This document shows, piece by piece, positions 1 through 5,922 of a stretch of DNA of 6,010 nucleotides. Both the position numbers and the translations under genes were made by a program. The notes under the pieces are model-generated. The model was not told where the DNA came from. It ran no database searches and saw only the letters and a program-made list of their open reading frames with translations. Origin of the DNA: Deltaproteobacteria bacterium (GTDB lineage Bacteria; Desulfobacterota; Desulfobacteria; Desulfobacterales; JAFDDL01); the NCBI GenBank assembly GCA_019310865.1, contig JAFDDL010000248.1, positions 1 to 6,010 on the forward strand, in the 5' to 3' direction. Every line of letters starts with the position of its first letter. The first letter of the stretch is position 1.

Positions 1-384
1 CTTTGCCGCCAGTGCCATGGGCAAGGTTCCCCGGACTGGTTTGACCCGGCCATCCAGTGAAAGTTCTCCCATAATGCTCAAGCCGATGACTGTTTCGGGA
101 ATGATCCCGCCGGCGCTCAATATTCCCAGGGCAATGGGCAGATCGAAGCCGGTACCCTCTTTGCGGATGCTTGCAGGCGCAAGGTTGACGGTGATTCGGT
201 TGCTGGGAAAGGTATAACCGGAATTCTGTAAGGCGGATTTGACGCGCTCTTTGCTTTCCCGTACAGCGGCCTCGGGAAGGCCAACGGTGGTGAAAGAAGG
301 CAGACCATTTGCGATATCCACCTCCACTTCGATTAAATGTGCATCAATGCCGATAATAGAGCTGCTGGTGATCTTTGAGATCAC
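1..384 (-). CDS. comM: YifB/ComM family AAA+ protein (Mg-chelatase-like), N-terminal part, truncated by window edge
   Basis: Reading the minus strand from a GTG at 384-382 gives 128 codons without a stop to the left edge. The product begins VISKITSSSIIGIDAHLIEV and continues with blocks typical of the YifB/ComM N-terminal domain: DIANGLPSFTTVGLPEAAVR (residues 23-42), ESKERVKSAL (43-52), NRITVNLAPA (62-71) and DLPIALGILSAGG (81-93). The family is about 500 residues long, so roughly the last three quarters, including the Walker motifs, lies outside the window. ComM is known in some naturally competent bacteria as a hexameric helicase that promotes branch migration during integration of transforming DNA; a role in this organism is inference. 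GTG is preferred because it matches the family start (M-L-S-K-V-like) and lies 4 nt after a GGGGG stretch (389-393 on the complement). In-frame CTG and ATT codons upstream precede a stop at 435-433. It is divergent from lpxC. Confidence 0.92.
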   Translation of the reverse strand, partial: MISKITSSSIIGIDAHLIEVEVDIANGLPSFTTVGLPEAAVRESKERVKSALQNSGYTFPSNRITVNLAPASIRKEGTGFDLPIALGILSAGGIIPETVIGLSIMGELSLDGRVKPVRGTLPMALAAK

Positions 385-406
385 AATACCCCCGGTTTGC
401 AGAAAA

Positions 407-460
407 ACCTGAATCTTGCACGAGCTGGAGACTTATATAATGTTCATGCAAGATTCAGGT
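407..460. repeat. Perfect 14-bp inverted repeat with 26-nt spacer between yifB and lpxC
   Basis: The arms acctgaatcttgca (407-420) and tgcaagattcaggt (447-460) are exact reverse complements. The 26-nt spacer contains TATAAT on the plus strand (436-441). A further half-arm-like motif, cttgca, occurs at 466-471. Both arms are flanked on the plus strand by aaaaac (403-408 and 461-466). Read toward yifB, the stem is followed immediately by a short T-run (complement of 403-406), so it could form an attenuator-like hairpin about 20 nt before the GTG start. Read as DNA it could be a two-site operator, since the arm centres are 40 bp apart. A small mobile or palindromic element is a third option. The structure is certain; the function is not. 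Confidence 0.7.
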
Positions 461-466
461 AAAAAC

Positions 467-495
467 TTGCAATTCATATCAGTTGGTTGTATAGG
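467..495 (+). promoter_or_regulatory. Candidate sigma-70 promoter for lpxC
   Basis: TTGCAA (467-472, 4/6 matches to TTGACA) is followed by a 17-nt spacer and TATAGG (490-495, 4/6 matches to TATAAT). It would give a leader of roughly 70 nt before the lpxC ATG. The -35 hexamer lies just beyond the large inverted repeat, so a factor bound there could affect this promoter. A second, unpaired TATAAT (436-441) inside the repeat spacer has only a poor -35 match (TTGCAC, 416-421, 14-nt spacing). This is a consensus match only. Confidence 0.3.
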
Positions 496-570
496 AAACG
501 CTCACATGGATTGTCAAATAGATTCATGGTTGTAGACTTCTTTTTTTTTGGTGTATGACGATAACAGCCT

Positions 571-1479
571 ATGTTTCACTATTTACAACGAACAGTTGCA
601 AAACCGGTTCACTGCACGGGTATCGGCATGCATTCCGGCAAGACGGTCGATTTGATTATCGCCCCGGCTCCGGGCAACCACGGCATTAAATTTTCCAGGA
701 CCGATCTCCCTGAGAGCCCAAGCGTAACGGCACACTTTCACAATGTTGTCGATACAAGCTTGGCCACGGTCATTGGCCATAACGGCTTTATTATTTCGAC
801 CATTGAGCATTTGATGGCTTGCTTTGCGGCATTTGGCATCGACAATGCGGCCGTTTCACTTAATTCCTACGAAATGCCGATTATGGATGGCAGCGCCGCG
901 CCGTTCGTGGACTTGATTAAGACGGCCGGCATTGTGGACCAAGATAAGCCGCGTTGCTATTTTGTCGTCACCGAGGCCATTGAATTGGAACAGAACGAAA
1001 AATTCATCGGTCTCTATCCGGCCCCGCAATTTGAAATTACATACTCCATTGATTACGATCATCCGTTGATCGGGCATCAAACCTGCTCCCTGTCATTTTC
1101 GGAACCGGTGTTTGAAACTGATGTGTCCCGAGCCAGATCCTTTGGCTTCATACATGAATATGAACAGTTGAAACAGCTTGGATTTTCCAAGGGCGCATCT
1201 TTGGAAAATGTTGTGGTGCTCGATACGGATCAAGTAATGAATCCGGACGGTTTGCGATATCCTGATGAAATGGTTCGGCATAAGATGCTGGACTGTATTG
1301 GTGATTTTTCGCTGCTTGGCATGCCGATTCTTGGGAAAATCGTTGCGAGAAAATCCGGTCACGCGTTTCATTATGAATTTTTAAAGAAATTTTTCTCCAA
1401 TAAAAATGCGTGGGAAACCCAAGTCCTGACGCAATGTCCTTATGAATCCGCTTCCGAGTTAAAATCTCTTGCCATTTGA
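571..1479 (+). CDS. lpxC: UDP-3-O-acyl-N-acetylglucosamine deacetylase LpxC
   Basis: This is the zinc-dependent cytoplasmic deacetylase that makes the committed step of lipid A synthesis, converting UDP-3-O-acyl-GlcNAc to UDP-3-O-acyl-glucosamine. The 302-residue product is close to the usual length of about 305. It shows the whole family signature: TGIGMHSGK (16-24), IEHLMACFAAFGIDN (78-92), PIMDGSAAPFV (103-113), SRARSFGF (186-193), SLENVVVLD (210-218), RYPDEMVRHKMLDCIGDF (229-246) and KSGHAFH (261-267). By alignment with E. coli LpxC (His79, His238, Asp242 and His265), the zinc ligands are His80, His237 and Asp241, the catalytic base region is Glu79, and His264 is the active-site histidine. 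ATG 571 is the only sensible start, because an in-frame TAA lies at 562-564. No clear Shine-Dalgarno sequence precedes it. It is followed by a 156-nt gap, so it is probably transcribed separately from the DUF4390-ntrYX cluster. It looks complete and functional. Confidence 0.97.
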   Translation: MFHYLQRTVAKPVHCTGIGMHSGKTVDLIIAPAPGNHGIKFSRTDLPESPSVTAHFHNVVDTSLATVIGHNGFIISTIEHLMACFAAFGIDNAAVSLNSYEMPIMDGSAAPFVDLIKTAGIVDQDKPRCYFVVTEAIELEQNEKFIGLYPAPQFEITYSIDYDHPLIGHQTCSLSFSEPVFETDVSRARSFGFIHEYEQLKQLGFSKGASLENVVVLDTDQVMNPDGLRYPDEMVRHKMLDCIGDFSLLGMPILGKIVARKSGHAFHYEFLKKFFSNKNAWETQVLTQCPYESASELKSLAI

Positions 1480-1635
1480 ACGGCGATCCGATATAGATCC
1501 GGCTTATTTTAAATTGTTGTCCTGAAATTATAAACCCTAACATTACAAACTGGTAACTTTTCTTATCATGTTTTTTATGCAATTTTAGGGTAAACCCTGT
1601 GTTAAAGGCGAATATCAAAACACGACGACATTGAT
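1480..1635. other. Intergenic region between lpxC and the DUF4390-ntrYX cluster
   Basis: No gene or convincing intrinsic terminator is seen in these 156 nt. It holds several small repeats: gatccg twice, 11 bp apart (1485-1490, 1496-1501); taaaccct twice, 60 bp apart (1531-1538, 1591-1598); accctaa/ttagggt as inverted arms (1534-1540 / 1585-1591); and a compact dyad agggt-aa-accct (1587-1598). A TATCAT hexamer (1564-1569, 5/6 to TATAAT) could be a -10 element for the downstream cluster, but the nearest -35-like hexamer, TTACAA (1543-1548), is only 15 nt upstream of it. No sigma-54 (-24/-12) pattern is visible. The region probably carries the cluster's promoter. Confidence 0.4.
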
Positions 1636-2205
1636 ATGAAACCGGTGCTGAATTGGAAAATATTATGCGTTGCGTTGGCAGCGCTTCTTTTATTTCAACC
1701 GCTGAGTATTGCGGATGAAGCACAGCTGAGCAATATTGTTGTCACCAACAATCGTGATGACCTGCTGCTGTACGTAAATGCCTCGGGCGCGTTCAAGGAA
1801 AAGACAAAAAAAGCCATCTTAAGCGGCGTTCCGACCACCTTCTCTTATTACATTATGCTCAATTCCTCCCGCAGCTATTGGTTAAACAAAAAAATAGTCG
1901 ATATAAAGGTCACGCATTCCATCGAATATGATAATTTGAAAAAAGAGTTTCGTGTGATCCGCTCTTGGGACGCCGGGGGACCGGCTGTGACCCGCTCATT
2001 TGAGGAAGCCCAACAGTTGATGGTGCAGATCGACAGTTTGAAAATCGCGTCCCTCGATCGACTGGAAAAGGGCCGACGTTATCAGATAAGGGCCAAAGCC
2101 GAACTGAGCAAATTCACCCTGCCGCTTCACCTGCATCGAATCTTTTTTTTCTTGGCCTATTGGGATTATGAAACCGATTGGTATACCATCGATTTCACTT
2201 TCTGA
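1636..2205 (+). CDS. Exported DUF4390 family protein
   Basis: The 189-residue product begins with a Sec-type signal peptide: MKPVLNWK, a hydrophobic core at about 9-20, and a likely cleavage after Ala26 in LSIA/DEA. There is no lipobox cysteine near the cleavage site (Cys11 is within the hydrophobic core), so it should be soluble in the periplasm or attached to the envelope. The mature part matches DUF4390: a beta-rich start (LSNIVVTNNRDDLLLYVNAS), ILSGVPTTFSYYIML (61-75), WLNKKIVDIKVTHSIEYDNLKKEFRV (82-107), an RSFEEAQQLM segment (120-129) and a terminal DWYTIDFTF (181-189). The biochemical function of this family is not established. It is often encoded next to NtrY-like kinases, as here, suggesting a role in signalling or the envelope; that is inference. 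The nearest in-frame upstream stop is at 1603-1605, which supports ATG 1636. No obvious ribosome binding site is seen. The stop overlaps a hairpin before the kinase gene. Confidence 0.85.
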   Translation: MKPVLNWKILCVALAALLLFQPLSIADEAQLSNIVVTNNRDDLLLYVNASGAFKEKTKKAILSGVPTTFSYYIMLNSSRSYWLNKKIVDIKVTHSIEYDNLKKEFRVIRSWDAGGPAVTRSFEEAQQLMVQIDSLKIASLDRLEKGRRYQIRAKAELSKFTLPLHLHRIFFFLAYWDYETDWYTIDFTF

Positions 2206-2232
2206 TGGTGGGTGGAGAATGGATCCCACCAT
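2205..2232 (+). other. Intercistronic stem-loop at the DUF4390 stop codon
   Basis: The arm atggtggg (2205-2212) pairs perfectly with cccaccat (2225-2232), leaving a 12-nt loop. A G-U pair (2204/2233) and a T-A pair (2203/2234) extend the stem outward into the stop codon. There is no following T-run, so it is not a standard intrinsic terminator. It would bury the ATG at 2205 that overlaps the stop. It could set relative expression of the two genes, act as an mRNA processing or stability element, or simply be chance. Confidence 0.45.
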
Positions 2233-2258
2233 TATCACCGAATAATCACGATGCACCG

Positions 2259-4517
2259 ATGATGAATCGAAACAACAGGAAACGATCCCCATCCTTTTTT
2301 ACAGATGAGGACCGCCGACGGCAAAAAAGAGAAGGGGTGATGATCCTCGGCATCATTGCCGCCGTTGCAATCCTGACCTATGTGGAGCATCGCGTGGTCC
2401 ATTTCGGGGCCGATATCCCCGTCTCAAACGCCATTCTCATGTTTATCCTGATCAATATTAGTCTGCTGTTGCTGGTTCTATTGATTTTTCTTGTTTTCAG
2501 AAACCTTGTAAAGCTGCTGTACGATCGAAGACGCAAGGTCATGGGATTTCAATTGCGCACCCGTCTGGCCATGGCCTTTGTCATGCTCACTCTGTTACCC
2601 ACGACGGTGCTGTTTTTCTTTTCCATGAGTTTTATCACCATCAGTATTAAATTCTGGTTTGATGTGAATGTGGAGGCGGCACTTGAACATTCGCTGGACA
2701 TTGGACAACAGGTGTATGCGAAAATAGAAGATACCAACCGGTTTTGCTTAGAGAAAATCTCCGTCGACATAATCGATCAGGAGCTGTTGGGCCCGGACAA
2801 GCAACTGGCACTCAGTCATTTTATTCAGAATGCTGTGACAGCAAATCGGCTGCAGGCTGTTGAGATCTATTCTGATAGTTTCCATCGAACCGCCCTTGCT
2901 GTCTCCCCGGAGCGCAGTGGGCTTGCGCCAAAGGCAATCTCGGCGGATCATTTTCAGAAAGTCGCGTCGCCTCGACATTTTGTGACCCTGTTTCAAAGCA
3001 GCACCGCAGGAGAGTTGGTGCGCAGCATTGCCACACTTCCCTTTGGGATTGATCGGATGGCGGCTGATGGTTTTGTGGTCGTCACGGATATGATTGCGGG
3101 AAATCTCGAAAATGACCTGGCCGTGATTTCACGCGGCGTTCAAGGCTACCGGCAGATGAAAATGATAAAAGGCCCCTATCAGCTCACCTATTACATTGCC
3201 CTTTCGATTGTGGCGTTGTTGGTGGTATTTTGTGCAGTCTGGTTCGGGTTTTATCTGGCGAAAACCATCAGTATTCCCATTCAGGAACTTGCCGAGGGAA
3301 CCCGCAGAGTGGCCGGCGGTGACCTGGATGTTACCATCGATCTGGTGGCAGGAGATGAAATCGGTCTTTTGGTGAACTCCTTTAACAAGATGACCCAGGA
3401 TCTTCGCGAAAGCCGGGACCAACTGGAACGTTCGGCACGGATGCTGCGGTTGCAGAATGTGGAAATCGAAGAACGAAGACAGTTCATGGAGGTTGTCCTA
3501 AAACATGTATCCGCGGGGGTGATCACACTCGATTCCAACGGATGCATCACCACCATGAGCCAGTCGGCCGAAAAGATGCTGAATCTACAGGCTGAAGCAC
3601 TTTTAAATAAAAAATATCTAGATTTGCTTGATGGACAGCAGCTGCAATTTGCCAAAGACATTCAAGCGGACCTGGATCGCACCAAGAACGGATTCATCGA
3701 AAGACCCGTGCGTGTCACCATCAACGAAAGACTCAGAAGCTTTCTTTTACATATCAATTCATTGACCGACGAGGCGAAAAACCCGCTTGGTTCGGTAATT
3801 GTGTTCGATGATCTTACCGAGATTGAAAAAGCACAGCGCATTGCCGCCTGGCGGGAAGTTGCCCGTCGCATTGCCCACGAAGTGAAAAATCCCCTGACCC
3901 CGATTACCCTGTCGGCCCAGCGGTTGAAACGAAAGTATGCACATCAGATTGACGAACCGGTTTTTACCGAGTGCGTTCAAATGATTATCGATCATGTGGG
4001 GCTCATTCGCAACCTTGTCAACGAGTTCTCCGCATATGCAAAATTTCCGTCTGTAAACCCCAAAGCGAGCGCCTTGGCGCCCGTTATTTTGGAAACCGTG
4101 TCACTGTATCGTGAGGGACACCCATCCGTTGTTTTTAACGTTCAAATTCCCGATGATTTACCGGAATTGAGTTTGGATCATCAGCAGATGAAACAGGCCA
4201 TGATTAATCTGGTGGACAATGCCATCAGCGCAATCAAATCCGATGGAAGCATCGAGATTACCGTTACCCACGATCCTATTTTGAAACTGATTCGAATCGA
4301 GGTTGCGGACAACGGCCCCGGTATTTCGGACGAGGAGAAGATCAGGCTTTTTGAGCCGTATTTTTCGACCAAGCAGTCGGGCATGGGGCTTGGCCTGACC
4401 ATTGTTAATTCCATTGTGGCCGATCATTTCGGTATGATTCAGGTTCAGGACAATTATCCCCGTGGTGCAAAATTTGTGATTGAGCTGCCGAGCTATGATG
4501 TCGGTGTTCAAAGTTGA
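2259..4517 (+). CDS. ntrY: NtrY-type membrane sensor histidine kinase (HAMP-PAS-HisKA-HATPase_c)
   Basis: With ATG 2259 the product is 752 residues. A basic N-terminus (RNNRKRS, RRRQKRE) precedes membrane segments at about 27-42, 57-80 and 104-129, then a periplasmic region at about 130-308 and a fourth segment at about 308-333. A HAMP linker (334-386), a coiled-coil stretch (about 383-408) and a PAS domain (406-518) follow. The kinase core is complete: H-box IAHEVKNPLTPI with phospho-accepting His540, N-box INLVDNAISAI (Asn650, Asn654), G1 DNGPG (684-688), F-box LFEPYFSTK (697-705) and G2 GMGLGL (708-713). This is the NtrY architecture; the partner regulator follows 12 nt downstream. The signal sensed cannot be told from the sequence. 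The reading frame is open further upstream: ATG 2205 (one-base overlap with the previous stop) and TTG 2178 are alternatives. I prefer 2259/2262 because the upstream stretch uses different-looking codons and forms a hairpin. No start has a clear ribosome binding site. Confidence 0.93.
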   Translation: MMNRNNRKRSPSFFTDEDRRRQKREGVMILGIIAAVAILTYVEHRVVHFGADIPVSNAILMFILINISLLLLVLLIFLVFRNLVKLLYDRRRKVMGFQLRTRLAMAFVMLTLLPTTVLFFFSMSFITISIKFWFDVNVEAALEHSLDIGQQVYAKIEDTNRFCLEKISVDIIDQELLGPDKQLALSHFIQNAVTANRLQAVEIYSDSFHRTALAVSPERSGLAPKAISADHFQKVASPRHFVTLFQSSTAGELVRSIATLPFGIDRMAADGFVVVTDMIAGNLENDLAVISRGVQGYRQMKMIKGPYQLTYYIALSIVALLVVFCAVWFGFYLAKTISIPIQELAEGTRRVAGGDLDVTIDLVAGDEIGLLVNSFNKMTQDLRESRDQLERSARMLRLQNVEIEERRQFMEVVLKHVSAGVITLDSNGCITTMSQSAEKMLNLQAEALLNKKYLDLLDGQQLQFAKDIQADLDRTKNGFIERPVRVTINERLRSFLLHINSLTDEAKNPLGSVIVFDDLTEIEKAQRIAAWREVARRIAHEVKNPLTPITLSAQRLKRKYAHQIDEPVFTECVQMIIDHVGLIRNLVNEFSAYAKFPSVNPKASALAPVILETVSLYREGHPSVVFNVQIPDDLPELSLDHQQMKQAMINLVDNAISAIKSDGSIEITVTHDPILKLIRIEVADNGPGISDEEKIRLFEPYFSTKQSGMGLGLTIVNSIVADHFGMIQVQDNYPRGAKFVIELPSYDVGVQS

Positions 4518-4521
4518 AAGG
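4517..4521 (+). promoter_or_regulatory. Ribosome binding site of ntrX
   Basis: AAAGG lies 8 nt before ATG 4530 and overlaps the last base of the ntrY stop. It is one of the few recognisable Shine-Dalgarno sequences in the window. Together with the in-frame ntrY TGA (4515-4517) it fixes the ntrX start and suggests coupled translation. Confidence 0.6.
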
Positions 4522-4529
4522 TTTGGAAT

Positions 4530-5897
4530 ATGTTACCATCCGTATTGATTGTTGACGATGAGGCCTCCATCCGCCAGTCTCTCAGCGGTATTCTTGCCGA
4601 TGAGGGCTTTGATGTCATTACCGCTGCCAATGGATATGAGGCCTTAAAAATCGTCGAGTCGGATTCACCGGATATCGTATTGCTGGATATCTGGATGCAG
4701 GGGATAGACGGGATCGAAACATTGAAAGCTATTAAAAAGGATAACCCGTTTATTCCCGTGATTTTGATTTCCGGACACGGCAATATCGAAATGGCCGTAA
4801 AGGCCACAAAAATGGGGGCCTTCGACCTCATTGAAAAACCGCTTTCCATTGATAAAGTGATTCTGACCATCAACCATGCGCTCAACGTCAAGCGCCTTGA
4901 GGAGGAAAACCGGTATCTTCGGAAAAAGACCATTGAAAAACATTCCATTACCGGTACCAGCCCCCTGATCCAGGATCTCAAAAAGCAGATTACCCAGGCG
5001 GCGCCCACAGATGCATGGATATTGATCGTCGGGGAAAATGGGACCGGCAAAGAGCTAGTGGCTCGGACGATCCACAACCTGAGTGATAGAGCGGATCAGG
5101 TCCTGGTGGATGTGAACTGTGCGGCGATTCCCGATTCGCTGATAGAAAGCGAATTGTTTGGTCATGAGAAGGGTACCCTGTCGGACACGTCGGGAAAAAA
5201 ACGGGGTAAATTTGAGATTGCCAATAATGGGACCCTGTTTTTTGACGAAATTGCGGATATGAACCTGTCAACCCAGGCAAAAATTCTTCGGGTGCTTCAA
5301 GAGCAACAGTTCCAAAGACTCGGCGGAACCCGAACCATTCAGGTCGATCTAAGAGTGATTGCCGCGACCAACAAGGATCTGGAGGCCCAAATCACCCAAG
5401 GCGCGTTTCGGGAAGATCTCTATTATCGGCTCAACGTGATACCAATCCATGTACCCCCGCTTCGGGAGCGCAGGGAAGATATTCCCATGCTGGTAGACAC
5501 GTTTCTGGCTGAGTTCGCCCAACAGAACCGGAGCAAGCCGAAGCAGATCAGTAAAAATGCCCTGGATTATTTGTTGGCCTATCAATGGCCCGGCAATGTT
5601 CGGGAGCTTCGCAACCTCATTGAAAGGCTTTCAATTATGGGCGATAAGGACGAGATTAGCAATTCGGACATACCTGCGCCATACAATCCGGACAATGCGG
5701 GCGGTTACCGGAATTGTCAGCCGGATCTTTTTGAGTTAGACAACCTTAAGACGGCCCGGAAAGCTTTTGAGGACGCCTTTATTCTCCAAAAGTTCGCAGC
5801 CCACGACAATGATATTGACCGGACATCGGCGATCGTCGGCTTGTCACAGGAAACCCTTCGTAAGAAACTCAAGCAGCTGAAATCGGATATCCCTTGA
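4530..5897 (+). CDS. ntrX: NtrX-type response regulator (REC - AAA+ - Fis HTH) lacking a canonical GAFTGA loop
   Basis: The 455-residue protein has three domains. The receiver (1-120) shows the acidic pair Asp9/Asp10, phospho-accepting Asp53 in LLDIWM, Ser81 and Lys103-Pro. The AAA+ domain (about 139-370) has Walker A GENGTGKE (168-175), ELFGHEKG (208-215), Walker B GTLFFDE (234-240), sensor I AATN (278-281), arginine-finger region REDLYYRLN (294-302) and sensor II WPGNVREL (353-360). A variable linker (371-405) leads to a Fis-like helix-turn-helix (about 412-450, including SAIVGLSQETLRKKLKQL). The order and the adjacent kinase identify NtrX rather than NtrC. The odd point is loop 1: where sigma-54 activators have GAFTGA, this protein reads GTLSDT (215-220). 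ATPase motifs remain intact. It probably still binds DNA and responds to NtrY, but conventional sigma-54 activation is doubtful. The gene lies 12 nt after ntrY in the same operon; ATG 4530 follows an in-frame stop. Confidence 0.93.
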   Translation: MLPSVLIVDDEASIRQSLSGILADEGFDVITAANGYEALKIVESDSPDIVLLDIWMQGIDGIETLKAIKKDNPFIPVILISGHGNIEMAVKATKMGAFDLIEKPLSIDKVILTINHALNVKRLEEENRYLRKKTIEKHSITGTSPLIQDLKKQITQAAPTDAWILIVGENGTGKELVARTIHNLSDRADQVLVDVNCAAIPDSLIESELFGHEKGTLSDTSGKKRGKFEIANNGTLFFDEIADMNLSTQAKILRVLQEQQFQRLGGTRTIQVDLRVIAATNKDLEAQITQGAFREDLYYRLNVIPIHVPPLRERREDIPMLVDTFLAEFAQQNRSKPKQISKNALDYLLAYQWPGNVRELRNLIERLSIMGDKDEISNSDIPAPYNPDNAGGYRNCQPDLFELDNLKTARKAFEDAFILQKFAAHDNDIDRTSAIVGLSQETLRKKLKQLKSDIP

Positions 5898-5922
5898 TGA
5901 CCGGATTATGAAACAGAGGCCT

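Noticed and set aside
17..217. A short plus-strand open frame near the left edge
   Set aside because: It is antisense to the clear YifB/ComM coding sequence.
505..549. Weak stem (505-512 / 521-528, two G-U pairs) followed by the T9 run, resembling an intrinsic terminator before lpxC
   Set aside because: The stem is short and AT-rich and the T-run begins 12 nt after it, too far for a standard terminator; no upstream plus-strand gene needs one.
385..570. Sigma-54 promoter search in the yifB-lpxC gap
   Set aside because: ttgca words occur (416-420, 467-471) but no TGGCAC-like element sits at the required spacing.
1481..1503. Possible terminator hairpin just after lpxC (gatccg repeats)
   Set aside because: The repeats are mainly direct; the inverted pairing is only 4 bp, and no T-tract follows directly.
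1148..1723. A 191-codon open frame on the minus strand across the lpxC end, the gap and the DUF4390 start
   Set aside because: It lies opposite two well-identified genes, matches no family I recognise, and looks like a chance open frame.
4508..5077. A 189-codon minus-strand open frame opposite the ntrX receiver region
   Set aside because: Low-complexity Ser/Arg-rich composition typical of an antisense shadow of a real gene; no recognisable domain.
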